Below, one piece after another: positions 35,904-44,813 of a stretch of 64,000 nt of DNA. The position numbers were made by a program, and so were the translations under genes. Numbering within the stretch: the stretch's first letter is position 1; each line of letters opens with the position of its first letter. The stretch spans positions 1 through 64,000 of the forward strand of contig JALHMZ010000002.1 in assembly GCA_022843785.1 (NCBI GenBank), given 5' to 3'. The DNA comes from Nitrospira sp. Lineage in GTDB: Bacteria; Nitrospirota; Nitrospiria; Nitrospirales; Nitrospiraceae. The notes below the pieces were generated by a model, which was not told where the DNA came from, ran no database searches, and saw only the letters and a program-made list of their open reading frames with translations.

Positions 35904-36248
35904 ATGAAAAAGATCGTGATCAATAAGAGCTGTGATCAATTTTTTGTGAGTCATAAGGCTTTCGTGCGGTTACGTGAGCTTGGGCAGCCGGAGGCGCTGC
36001 AAGAAATCGATCGAGGGGCCTATTGGCCCCATGCGGCGGCGCCGCAGGAGCCGAGTTTAAATCGGTGCGGCGCGCTGATTCCACGGGATGACGAGAAACT
36101 CGTACGCGTCGTGGAAGAATTGCGGGCGGAAGCCAATGGGCATGCGGCTGAGTTGAAAGTCGTTGCGATTCCAGACGACGTGCAATGGATCATTGTCAAA
36201 TTAGACGGTGGAGAACACGTGAGCGAAGCGCATCGCACGTGGGGTTGA
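35904..36248 (+). CDS. Conserved small protein of unknown function (114 aa)
   Basis: The protein begins MKKIVINKSCDQFFVSHKAF and ends with IPDDVQWIIVKLDGGEHVSE and AHRTWG. The order of parts, an N-terminal VSHKAFVRLRELG, a middle IPRDDEKLVRVVEELRAEAN and a C-terminal beta-rich half, matches a widespread family of hypothetical proteins I know only without a function. ATG 35904 has GGGAGA before it; the upstream GTG at 35883 is less likely. It follows the CsbD-like gene after 83 bases. Confidence 0.65.
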   Translation: MKKIVINKSCDQFFVSHKAFVRLRELGQPEALQEIDRGAYWPHAAAPQEPSLNRCGALIPRDDEKLVRVVEELRAEANGHAAELKVVAIPDDVQWIIVKLDGGEHVSEAHRTWG

Positions 36249-36286
36249 GCCGGCTTAACCCTCACGGTGCGATCGGAGATCACAGA

Positions 36287-36457
36287 ATGAACAACATTCG
36301 CCATGACGACAAGGCCGGCAAGGTGCCACAATCAGGCGGGGCGGACAAGCCGGCGCATGATGCTAAGGACCTGACTTGCAATGAAGCGCAGGTGGAAGAG
36401 CTGCTCTCGGAGGGAGAGTCCACCGAAGACGAGACAGAAGCCGAGGAGCAGGCGTAA
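36287..36457 (+). CDS. Very acidic small protein (56 aa)
   Basis: ATG 36287 follows CGGAGATCAC. The peptide starts MNNIRHDDKAGKVPQSGGAD and ends EDETEAEEQA; it is hydrophilic, with no domain that I recognise. It lies 38 bases after the 114-aa gene and may belong to the same transcript. A longer frame at 36185 overlaps the previous gene. Confidence 0.5.
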   Translation: MNNIRHDDKAGKVPQSGGADKPAHDAKDLTCNEAQVEELLSEGESTEDETEAEEQA

Positions 36458-36648
36458 CAAACCCCTCCTGTCTGTCATAGCAACGACGCCGTACCGGTAA
36501 CTCGATGCTATAGTGTCTGCATGGGCAGGCGAACTGGTACAATTGGATAGTCTCATCAGCCGACAGTGCATCCTTTCCCCAATGAGGCCACTGACCCACC
36601 GCAGATCACTTCATTGACTTCGCCTTCTCCGGCCTCCTAGAATCCCGC

Positions 36649-39600
36649 ATGGCATCATCATTCGTGCATCTCCATCTGCACACTCAGTTTAGTCTGCTCG
36701 ACGGCGCCAATCAGATCGATCCCCTCGTACAACAAATCAAAGCATTCGGCCAACCGGCCGTGGCCATGACAGACCATGGCAACATGTTCGGCGCCATCGA
36801 GTTTTATCGAAAAGCCAACGCTGCCGGGGTCAAACCCATCATCGGATGCGAAGCCTATATGGCGATGGGAAGTCGCCATGCAAAGAAGGATAGCGGGCTT
36901 GCGCACAATGATTACTACCATCTGATTTTACTGGCGAGAAACCTGACCGGGTATCAAAACCTGATCAAGATAGTAAGTAAAGGATACCTTGAAGGATTCT
37001 ACTATAAGCCACGGATAGACAAGGAACTTCTCAAGGAGCACCATGATGGCATCATTGCCCTCTCGGGCTGCCTCAGCGGCGAAATTCCCTACTTGATCGG
37101 CCAGAAAGATATGGCCGGCGCAATGGCTGTCGCCGGCGAGTTTCAGGAAATTTTTGGCAAGGAGCACTTCTACTTGGAAGTGCAGGCGAACGGCCTCGAT
37201 CACCAACGAGTCGCCAATGCCGGATTGATGGAGATCCACAAAAAGCTCGGCATCCCGCTCGCCGGCACAAACGATTGCCACTACCTCAAGAAAGAAGATG
37301 CCCGCCCCCATGAATTGATGCTCTGCCTCCAGACCGGAAAGACGCTGAGCGACCCCAACCGGATGAAGTTCGACACCGATCAACTCTATGTGAAGTCAAC
37401 GGAAGAAATCTCGGCCGCGTTCGCAGAATTCCCAGGCGCCGTCAGCAACACAGTGCGGATTGCCGACTCCTGTGATCTGGAACTGGTCCTCAATAAGACT
37501 CACCTTCCTCAATACACCGTGCCGCAGAGCTTTACGAACCGGGAAGCCTATCTGGAGCACCTGGCAATAGCCGGATTGAAGGATCGGCTCAAGGAGCGTC
37601 CGAGCAATAGACCTTCCACTCTGTATGAGCAGCGCCTGCGGGAAGAGCTGATGGTCATCTGTTCCATGGGATTTGCCGGCTACTTCTTGATCGTGTGGGA
37701 TATCATCCGGTTTGCGCGCTCGCAGCATATCCCTGTCGGGCCCGGCCGCGGGTCCGCTGCCGGCAGCCTCGTCGCCTACGCCTTACGGATCACGGATCTC
37801 GATCCACTCGAATACACACTCCTGTTCGAGCGATTTCTGAACCCTGAACGGGTCTCCTTGCCGGATATCGATATGGACTTCTGCATGGACCGGCGCGGCG
37901 AAGTCATTAACTACGTCGTGGACAAATACGGCTCCGACCATGTCGCGCAGATCATCACATTCGGCACACTGGGCGCCAAAGCTGCCATCCGAGATGTAGG
38001 CCGCGTCCTGGAACTCCCCTACGCGGAGGCTGACAAGGTTGCCAAACTGGTGCCGAACCAGCTGAACATTACCCTGCAGCAAGCGCTTGAACAGGAACCG
38101 CGCTTGCGCGAACTGACACAGACTGACGCCAGGGTCAAAGAATTGATGGATGTGGCGCAGGCGCTGGAGGGTCTTGCCCGCCACGCGTCGACCCATGCCG
38201 CCGGGGTCGTGATCTCCGAAGGCCCGCTGACGGACCACGTCCCGCTCTATAAGGGGGCCAACGACGAAATCGTCACACAATATTCGATGGGAGATGTCGA
38301 GAAGATCGGATTGGTTAAGTTCGACTTTCTTGGTCTCAAGACGCTCACCATGATCCGGCGCGCGGAAACCTTGATCAATGAAGCCCGGCCGCACCAGCCT
38401 CCACTGATCGTCGATCACCTGCCGTTCAATGACCCAAAGACCTTTGCCCTACTCTCTTCCGGGAAAACGACCGGTATCTTCCAGTTGGAAAGCTCCGGCA
38501 TGCGCGACCTGCTCACCGGGTTCAAGCCTGACCGGTTCGAAGACATCATCGCCATCATCGCCCTATATCGACCCGGCCCAATGGATCTGATACCCGACTT
38601 TATCAAGCGCAAACAGGGCAAAGTGCCCATTGCCTACGAAACACCTGAATTGGAGCCGATCCTCAAAGACACCTACGGTGTCATTGTGTACCAAGAACAG
38701 GTCATGGCGATCGCCAACAAGGTGGCGGGATTTTCGCTGGGGCAAGCCGACATCCTCCGGCGCGCCATGGGCAAGAAGAAGCCAGAGGAAATGGAAAAGC
38801 TCCGGGTCCAGTTCCTGGACGGCGCGAAGAAGAATGCAATTCCCGAGAAAAAATCCGAGAAACTCTATGAGCTGATTCAGAAATTCGCCGGCTACGGCTT
38901 CAATAAGTCACACGCTGCCGCCTATGCCGTGGTCTGCTACCAGACCGCCTATTTGAAATCCCACTACCCGACCGAATTCATGGCGGCTCTCATGACGACG
39001 GACATGGGCAATACCGATAAGATCATGGGATACTTTACCGAGTGCCGCGATCTTGGCATCAAGGTGCTGGGCCCGGATGTGAACGCCAGCCAGAAAAACT
39101 TCGCCGTGGCAGATGGTGTGATTCGCTTCGGTCTGGCCGCGATCAAGAATGTAGGTGAAGGTGCCGTTGAGTCTATCGTGGCGATCCGGAATGAGAGCGG
39201 CCCATTCGCCTCGTTCTTTGAGTTCTGCAGACGAATCGACCTCCGCAAGGCGAACAAGCGGATGCTGGAGGGCTTGATCAAGACCGGGGCCTTCGATTCG
39301 AGCGGCGCCAAGCGGGCGCAGCTCATGGCGGTCCTCGATCAAGCGATCGAAGAGGGTGCCGCGGCACAGCGGGAACGGGAGCTTGGACAGACCAGCATCT
39401 TTGGCGATGAATTCTCCGGCCAAGAAACGACGACGATAGCCATGCCACCCCTGCCTGCTATCCCGGAATGGGATCAGGCCCAGCGCCTGACATATGAGCG
39501 GGAATTAACCGGATTCTATATCTCTGCCCATCCATTAACCCGGTACGAAACGACGATCGGAGCCTTGTCGACCGCCACCACGATCGGCCTCACGGAGTTA

Positions 39601-40110
39601 TCGGACGGTAAAGAGGTCAAGCTCTGCGGCATCGTGGCGTCGGTCAAAACGACGCTGACCAAGAAGGGCGACCGGATGGCCTATCTGACGCTGGAAGATC
39701 TCCAGGGCACGGTGGAAGTGATCGTATTCCCCGATCTCTTCAAGGCGGCAGGTGATCTGATCGCGCCTGAACGGCTGGTCCGCCTCAGCGGAACAATTGA
39801 CCGTAATGACAGGGGTACGAAACTCCGTGTCAGTAAAATTGAACCGCTGGCAGAGGTCCAAAAACAGGCAGTAAAGCGAGTTCATATCCGGCTCACGGAC
39901 CGTCCTGAATTCCAGGATCAGCTCCTGCGTCTGCGCGAAGTGCTCCAACGACATCCCGGCGGGACTGCGGTCTCACTTTCATTCCAGATTGATACGGCAT
40001 TAGAGGCCGAGACTGCCTCCCTTCCCAACCTCACTGTATCTGCCAGTGAACATTTTGTATCCGATGTTGAAGAAGTGCTAGGCAAAGGAGCTATGTTTTT
40101 GCTATCTTAG
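36649..40110 (+). CDS. dnaE: DNA polymerase III alpha subunit
   Basis: The 1153-aa protein is a DnaE1-type replicative polymerase. It begins with a PHP domain (FVHLHLHTQFSLLDGANQID, with the HLHLHT metal-binding pattern) and has the catalytic acids in PDIDMDF (D406 and D408). C-terminal parts include the helix-hairpin-helix and an OB domain (about 1000-1075, KLCGIVASVKTTLTKKGDRM). The intact PHP histidines suggest a metal site is kept. accA follows after 75 bases, the same neighbour as in E. coli. Confidence 0.95.
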   Translation: MASSFVHLHLHTQFSLLDGANQIDPLVQQIKAFGQPAVAMTDHGNMFGAIEFYRKANAAGVKPIIGCEAYMAMGSRHAKKDSGLAHNDYYHLILLARNLTGYQNLIKIVSKGYLEGFYYKPRIDKELLKEHHDGIIALSGCLSGEIPYLIGQKDMAGAMAVAGEFQEIFGKEHFYLEVQANGLDHQRVANAGLMEIHKKLGIPLAGTNDCHYLKKEDARPHELMLCLQTGKTLSDPNRMKFDTDQLYVKSTEEISAAFAEFPGAVSNTVRIADSCDLELVLNKTHLPQYTVPQSFTNREAYLEHLAIAGLKDRLKERPSNRPSTLYEQRLREELMVICSMGFAGYFLIVWDIIRFARSQHIPVGPGRGSAAGSLVAYALRITDLDPLEYTLLFERFLNPERVSLPDIDMDFCMDRRGEVINYVVDKYGSDHVAQIITFGTLGAKAAIRDVGRVLELPYAEADKVAKLVPNQLNITLQQALEQEPRLRELTQTDARVKELMDVAQALEGLARHASTHAAGVVISEGPLTDHVPLYKGANDEIVTQYSMGDVEKIGLVKFDFLGLKTLTMIRRAETLINEARPHQPPLIVDHLPFNDPKTFALLSSGKTTGIFQLESSGMRDLLTGFKPDRFEDIIAIIALYRPGPMDLIPDFIKRKQGKVPIAYETPELEPILKDTYGVIVYQEQVMAIANKVAGFSLGQADILRRAMGKKKPEEMEKLRVQFLDGAKKNAIPEKKSEKLYELIQKFAGYGFNKSHAAAYAVVCYQTAYLKSHYPTEFMAALMTTDMGNTDKIMGYFTECRDLGIKVLGPDVNASQKNFAVADGVIRFGLAAIKNVGEGAVESIVAIRNESGPFASFFEFCRRIDLRKANKRMLEGLIKTGAFDSSGAKRAQLMAVLDQAIEEGAAAQRERELGQTSIFGDEFSGQETTTIAMPPLPAIPEWDQAQRLTYERELTGFYISAHPLTRYETTIGALSTATTIGLTELSDGKEVKLCGIVASVKTTLTKKGDRMAYLTLEDLQGTVEVIVFPDLFKAAGDLIAPERLVRLSGTIDRNDRGTKLRVSKIEPLAEVQKQAVKRVHIRLTDRPEFQDQLLRLREVLQRHPGGTAVSLSFQIDTALEAETASLPNLTVSASEHFVSDVEEVLGKGAMFLLS

Positions 40111-40184
40111 ACGGACTATTTCCAGAGATGGGGAAGGCGGCAGTGTCCCACACCTAAAAGTCTCTGTTCACCATCTGGGGGGCT

Positions 40185-41174
40185 ATGCGGGATTATCTAG
40201 AATTTGAACAGCCGCTGCGCGAGATCGAAGAAAAGATCGAGAAACTTTCCGCGGCAGCAGTCGGTGGAAAGACTTCTGCGCAAAACGATATTCGCAAGTT
40301 ACGCGCCAAGTTCGCGCAAGTCGAGTACGAACTCTATCAGAACCTCACGCCCTGGCAGCGAACCCAACTAGCACGCCACTCACAACGCCCCAGCACACTC
40401 GACTACATCAATGAGTTGAGCCGTGACTTCTTGGAGTTACACGGAGACCGCACATTCGGAGACGACCGAGCGATCGTAGGCGGATTCGCACGATTCAATG
40501 ACCGAACTGTGATGATGATCGGACATCAAAAGGGCAAAACGCTCAAAGAACGAATGCAGCGAAACTTCGGTATGCCCAACCCGGAAGGTTATCGGAAAGC
40601 GCTTCGCCTCATGAGAATGGCGGAAAAGTTCAACCGGCCGATTATTACCTTCATCGATACGCCAGGAGCGTATCCCGGCATTGGAGCCGAGGAACGGGGA
40701 CAAGCGGAAGCGATTGCTCGCAACCTGCTCGTCATGTCGCGGTTGACCGTCCCGATTATTTCCGTTGTCATCGGTGAAGGCGGAAGCGGCGGCGCACTGG
40801 CGCTGGGAGTATCCGATCGTGTGTTAATGCTGGAGCATTCGGTCTATTCGGTGATTTCACCGGAAGGGTGCGCAGCCATTCTCTGGGACAATCCTGCAAA
40901 GGTAATTGACGCCGCGTCTGCCTTGAAAATAACCGCAAAAGACCTTCTTGATCTTGGCGTCATCGATGACATCGTGCCGGAGCCGTTGGGCGGCGCGCAT
41001 CGGGAACCCAAAGCAGTCTGCACACTGGTCGGCAAAGCCCTCACAAATCAGCTCTTCGATCTGACCGACCTCTCCGCCGAACAACTTCTCACCCGCCGTG
41101 AGCAGAAGTACCGAAAAATCGGCGCCGTGGCTGGACTGTCTCCGGCGGAGCCTCACGAGCCCTCGCCCAGCTAG
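40185..41174 (+). CDS. accA: Acetyl-CoA carboxylase carboxyltransferase subunit alpha
   Basis: The 329-aa protein is the alpha carboxyltransferase subunit that, with AccD, carries CO2 from biotin to acetyl-CoA in fatty acid synthesis. Marks are EQPLREIEEKIEKL at the start, PNPEGYRKALRLM, and TPGAYPGIGAEERGQAEAIA and GEGGSGGALALGV in the crotonase core. GGGGGG lies before the ATG. The stop overlaps the convergent ferritin-like gene by 4 bases. Confidence 0.95.
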   Translation: MRDYLEFEQPLREIEEKIEKLSAAAVGGKTSAQNDIRKLRAKFAQVEYELYQNLTPWQRTQLARHSQRPSTLDYINELSRDFLELHGDRTFGDDRAIVGGFARFNDRTVMMIGHQKGKTLKERMQRNFGMPNPEGYRKALRLMRMAEKFNRPIITFIDTPGAYPGIGAEERGQAEAIARNLLVMSRLTVPIISVVIGEGGSGGALALGVSDRVLMLEHSVYSVISPEGCAAILWDNPAKVIDAASALKITAKDLLDLGVIDDIVPEPLGGAHREPKAVCTLVGKALTNQLFDLTDLSAEQLLTRREQKYRKIGAVAGLSPAEPHEPSPS

Positions 41175-41833
41175 CCCCCAGTATTGTGTGAGTTCCTGCT
41201 CTGGCCTAACAGCCCGGTTCCCATCAGCCGGCATTCGAGCGCAGAGAGTATCCTGCGTGCGAGTTCCGGACGATAAGGCTCCAGTGCGGAATGTTCCAGA
41301 TATCGATCGAGCGTGCGCGGCAACTTTCTCCACCACGCGCGCGCAGACGTTCTCGCCTGTTCAGCGTCAGCCTGTTCGCCGGAGAGAATCTTTCGAATCT
41401 CGCGCTCGAAAAATTCAACATGCCTGCGTTCATCCTCAAGAATCGAGGACAGGTCAGGGCGGACATCGGCCAGCAGAAGCGCAAACTCCAGCCCAAGAGC
41501 TTCATATCCAAACAGTTGCACGGCGAGCGCCGGCCATTGCCGGGGCACGGACGGAAGCTGTCCACGCTCATGCGCATGATGACCGAGTATCGTCTCAAAC
41601 TGCTCAAGATGCCGCTGCTCGTCCTCTTCATGCCGCTGTAGAAATAGCCGGACATTCGACGGCACTTTTTGCAACTGTGATGACCGCACGGCCCAGAGCG
41701 CCATTGCCTCGGCCTTGAGAAACCGTTCGAGCAAAGCCGGCTCACAGGACGCCGGCAACCGAAATGGCTCGGTCAATGAATCTTTTTGTGTCGCGCCTGT
41801 CATACCCGGTGCATAGTACGCGAACTGCTCCAT
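41171..41833 (-). CDS. Ferritin-like di-iron protein
   Basis: The protein (about 220 aa) is alpha-helical with two ExxH-type iron motifs, EEDEQRHLEQFETIL and LEDERRHVEFFEREIRKIL, and further glutamates (EALGLEFALLLAD; AEAMALWAVRSSQL), as expected of a ferritin-like four-helix bundle. It resembles the group of ferritin-like proteins related to MiaE and COQ7. The longest frame opens at a TTG (41842); the ATG at 41833 or 41803 may be used. Its substrate is unknown. It converges on accA with a 4-base overlap. Confidence 0.7.
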   Translation of the reverse strand: MEQFAYYAPGMTGATQKDSLTEPFRLPASCEPALLERFLKAEAMALWAVRSSQLQKVPSNVRLFLQRHEEDEQRHLEQFETILGHHAHERGQLPSVPRQWPALAVQLFGYEALGLEFALLLADVRPDLSSILEDERRHVEFFEREIRKILSGEQADAEQARTSARAWWRKLPRTLDRYLEHSALEPYRPELARRILSALECRLMGTGLLGQSRNSHNTGG

Positions 41834-42163
41834 CCTGTCCAAGGCGTCTGCCTCTAGAAGAGCGATTCAAGCCCGGCGTGACCAATACTCTCGTCTCTTT
41901 GCTTACTGCGGCCTGGCCTCTAGTGAGCATCCTATTTCGTGACTTGACGGCTGTCTAACACTTCAATTGTTCTATGACGTTATCCTTCGATGCGAGTTCT
42001 TTTATCACCCGCTGGGCACAGAAGACAGGTGACAGTCTTATCCGTCTAGTTTATACTTCCGTTGGCAGAGGCGCAGGTTGTGAGACACACCTACAGTAAC
42101 GCACAAGATCGACAAGAAAACCGTATGCCGGTTGAAGTCGATCTATCACCCAGGACGGAATTC
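41834..42163. other. Divergent gap holding the promoter of the lipoprotein gene
   Basis: This 330-base gap between divergent starts has one strong promoter (42029-42057). I see no other gene, RNA or repeat in it. Confidence 0.5.
42029..42057 (+). promoter_or_regulatory. Sigma-70-type promoter of the coiled-coil lipoprotein
   Basis: GTGACA (42029-42034, five of six) and TATACT (42052-42057) are spaced by 17 bases. The RNA would start near 42064, so the in-frame TTG at 42062 cannot be the start of translation. Confidence 0.6.
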
Positions 42164-42901
42164 ATGATGCATCATACTGCTGTGAGCCTGCCTCTTGTCG
42201 GTCGACGAATCACCGGCTGCTTGCTGGCCGGCATCTTGCTGATCGGAACTGGCTGCGTCAGCCAGCGCGCGTACGATCAAATTAAGGCCGAACATGAGGA
42301 GCTCACCCGCGCGCTCGATGCCGAGCGCGCCAACATGACTGAATTAGATCGACACATTGCAGTGCTTCAATCCGCGAACAAAACCGAAGATGAGGCTGCG
42401 ACCAATTATCGTGCGGCGATCCAGCGCAACCAACAACTCATGCAGCGCGCAAGCGAGGACATGGCGTCGCTGCAGACACAAGTGGCAAATCTTGTGTACC
42501 AAGGCAAACAGCTGGCTCGACAGGTTGCAGAGACCAAACGGGAGCACCGTTCCCTGACGACACTCGTCGCGCAATATAAAGAAGAAGTGGAAGAAGCCCA
42601 ATCTCTCGCGGAGTCGTCTGTACCGACAGAGTCGGCACCTATGCCGTCTGCTGGTCTCCCGCCTACAGCCGAATCGGATCTCTCACAACCGCCGGCTCCA
42701 GTGGCGCCCACGTTGGCGGCTCCCAATCCGGTGAGTCCTCCTCAGCAAATGGCCCAAGTCACACCAGTCACACCGGTAAAACCACCGGCTTCGACGCGCC
42801 CTGCTCAATCACAGCCAGAACCGCTTGAGTCGTCCTGGATCGATATGGTCATGACCTGGCTATCCAGCGTCTGGAGTTGGATATTCGGGCTATTCAGTTA
42901 G
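42164..42901 (+). CDS. Coiled-coil lipoprotein with Pro-rich and hydrophobic C-terminal parts
   Basis: The 245-aa product has a signal sequence with a lipobox-like IGTGC (lipidated C31), a long coiled coil (about 35-145, with ANMTELDRHIAVLQSANKTE) and a Pro/Ala/Ser/Thr linker (about 150-220). The last 20 residues are very hydrophobic and rich in Trp (MVMTWLSSVWSWIFGLFS), a possible second membrane anchor, so it could bridge two membranes. ATG 42164 follows AGGACGGAA; the promoter at 42029-42057 supports a start well inside the longer frame from 42062. The function is unknown. Confidence 0.65.
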   Translation: MMHHTAVSLPLVGRRITGCLLAGILLIGTGCVSQRAYDQIKAEHEELTRALDAERANMTELDRHIAVLQSANKTEDEAATNYRAAIQRNQQLMQRASEDMASLQTQVANLVYQGKQLARQVAETKREHRSLTTLVAQYKEEVEEAQSLAESSVPTESAPMPSAGLPPTAESDLSQPPAPVAPTLAAPNPVSPPQQMAQVTPVTPVKPPASTRPAQSQPEPLESSWIDMVMTWLSSVWSWIFGLFS

Positions 42902-42915
42902 ACGCGGCGCCGCGT
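42902..42915. repeat. Perfect 14-bp palindrome between convergent stops
   Basis: ACGCGGCGCCGCGT fills the 16-base gap between the convergent lipoprotein and flavoprotein genes. It may form a short hairpin (5-bp stem) acting on both transcripts. Confidence 0.4.
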
Positions 42916-42917
42916 AA

Positions 42918-44183
42918 TCAGAGTGATGCGGGTCGACGCTCTCTCAACCACTTGAGCGCACCTGCGCCGGCTGCGTGGCCGGTGGCGAGGCAGGCCGTCA
43001 GTAGGTAGCCTCCGGTTGGAGCCTCCCAATCCAACATCTCCCCCGCACCGAATACGCCGGGCAGCCGGCGAAACATGAGCTGTTCGTCCAGTCCCTCGAA
43101 CTTCACTCCTCCCGCAGTACTGATCGCTTCCTCCATGGGACGCGTGGCGACCAGTCGTAACGGTAGTGATTTGATCGCCGCCGCCAACCGGACGGGATCC
43201 GCAAATTCTTCTTTAGAGAGTACTTCACGAAGCAGTCCTGCCTTCACTCCAACGACACCTGCGCGGCGTTCAAGCTGTGTCGCTATCGTGCGCTTGCCGC
43301 GAGGCTGCGAAAGATCCTTGATCAACCGCTGAACTTCGCGACCCGGAGCGAGATCGAGACGAAGTGTGGCCACACCCTTCGCAGCAATCACGTCGCGCAA
43401 GCCGGCTGACACCGAGTAAATGACTCCACCCTCTACACCGGATTCGGTGATGATGAATTCACCCTGCCGTCGAATGACAACATTGTCCACAGTCTTTACG
43501 ACGACGCCCACGGTTTTGACAGGATGTCCGGCATATTTTGTTCGGAAGTGGTCGGTCCACTTCAGGTCAAACCCGCAATTGGCAGGTTGAAGCGGCTTCA
43601 TCGGCACCCGTCGTTCTTCGAGAATCGGTATCCAGGCAGCATCCGAACCAAGTTTCGGCCAACTTCCGCCTCCCAGGGCCAGGACCACGGCATCAGCGAG
43701 AATCGAGCGTGTGCCCTGTGGCGTGGCAAACTGAAGTTGTCCCTGCCCGTCCCATCCGCACCACCGGTGCCGGACATGGAACTGTACACCGGCCTTCCGC
43801 AACCGGCGCAGCCATGCACGCAAGAGCGGCGCTGCTTTGAGATCGGTCGGGAAAATACGGCCGGAGGTTCCGACGAAGGTCGTGATACCGAGTCGCTGGG
43901 CCCAGTCACGAACTTCGCCTGGCCCGAACGATCGAATGGTCGGCATAAGTTGCGCCCAACGTGACCCATAGCGCGTAAGGAAGGTGTCCAGCGGCTCGGA
44001 ATGCGTGAGATTCAATCCGCCCTTGCCGGCCAGCAGAAACTTTCGGCCGACAGACGCCATAGCGTCGTAGATCTCGACCTGTGCGCCTCCCGCGACGGCT
44101 GTTTCCGCCGCCATGAGTCCTGCAGGTCCACCACCGATAATTGCAATCTTCACCGGCAACTCCTGGCCGCTTGTGACTGGCAT
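42918..44183 (-). CDS. HI0933-like FAD flavoprotein (TIGR03862-type)
   Basis: The 421-aa protein has an N-terminal FAD motif (KIAIIGGGPAGLMAAETAVA), the GKGGLNLTHSE segment typical of HI0933/YhiN flavoproteins, VVLALGGGSWPKLGSDAAW, and a C-terminal GVFGAGEMLDWEAPTGGYLL for FAD binding. This subfamily is predicted to be an NAD(P)/FAD oxidoreductase with unknown substrate. The start overlaps the 3' end of the SigZ gene by 34 bases, and an ArsI-like gene lies before that, which suggests a common transcript. Confidence 0.8.
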   Translation of the reverse strand: MPVTSGQELPVKIAIIGGGPAGLMAAETAVAGGAQVEIYDAMASVGRKFLLAGKGGLNLTHSEPLDTFLTRYGSRWAQLMPTIRSFGPGEVRDWAQRLGITTFVGTSGRIFPTDLKAAPLLRAWLRRLRKAGVQFHVRHRWCGWDGQGQLQFATPQGTRSILADAVVLALGGGSWPKLGSDAAWIPILEERRVPMKPLQPANCGFDLKWTDHFRTKYAGHPVKTVGVVVKTVDNVVIRRQGEFIITESGVEGGVIYSVSAGLRDVIAAKGVATLRLDLAPGREVQRLIKDLSQPRGKRTIATQLERRAGVVGVKAGLLREVLSKEEFADPVRLAAAIKSLPLRLVATRPMEEAISTAGGVKFEGLDEQLMFRRLPGVFGAGEMLDWEAPTGGYLLTACLATGHAAGAGALKWLRERRPASL

Positions 44184-44770
44184 GGATCGCAGCCGGTATC
44201 CCGCACTTCAAACTCTCTTACCCCGCCCCGGCGATCCAGTTCAATCTGGCAACATTCGGCCAACAGCTCCTTGAGTTGCTTGCGCCCCCGCTGAACTCTC
44301 GATTTCATCCCTGACAACGAAATGCCCATGCGTTTGGCGGCAGCCTGCTGCGTGAGTCCATCAAGTTCCACGAGCATGATCGCATCTCGATAGTGCTTTG
44401 ACAGTCGTTCGATCATGGGACGCAGACAGCTGGCGAGTTCCGTGCGAAGCTCACCGGTATTGTCTCCAGAAATGGCATCTGAAATCGTCAGTGCAGCGCG
44501 GGATTCCTCAATGTCAGCGCCTAACCCGGCAAGAACCTCTCGCTGCCTTCCTGGCTTCCGGTAATAATCGATGATCGTATTCCGCGTGACCTGGTAGACC
44601 CATGAGACTAACCGGCCAGGATCGCTCACATTGTCTATGTGCCGATGGACACTGACAAACACGTCTTGCAGGATATCGTCGACATGGACCTGATCATTCA
44701 CTCGCTTGGCGATGAAGGCACGGAGGCCATCATGAAGGAGTTGCCAAAGATCTTCGGTCTTGGTTGTCAT
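44150..44770 (-). CDS. sigZ: ECF-type RNA polymerase sigma factor SigZ
   Basis: The 206-aa sigma factor has region 2 (VHVDDILQDVFVSVHRHIDN and the -10-binding RLVSWVYQVTRNTIIDYYRK) and region 4 (LTQQAAAKRMGISLSGMKSR). It also carries a C-terminal extension with paired cysteines (ECCQIELDRRGGVREFEVRD then TGCDPCQSQ), which is characteristic of the SigZ family; the cysteines might bind metal or sense redox state or thiol-active toxins. ATG 44770 follows GGAGAGG; the frame also has an upstream ATG nine codons earlier. It overlaps the flavoprotein start and follows the ArsI-like gene by 43 bases. No anti-sigma factor is seen. Confidence 0.8.
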   Translation of the reverse strand: MTTKTEDLWQLLHDGLRAFIAKRVNDQVHVDDILQDVFVSVHRHIDNVSDPGRLVSWVYQVTRNTIIDYYRKPGRQREVLAGLGADIEESRAALTISDAISGDNTGELRTELASCLRPMIERLSKHYRDAIMLVELDGLTQQAAAKRMGISLSGMKSRVQRGRKQLKELLAECCQIELDRRGGVREFEVRDTGCDPCQSQAARSCR

Positions 44771-44813
44771 GATGGCCTCTCCGCCGTGAATGTCCATACG
44801 GTACTGCTTCGGC

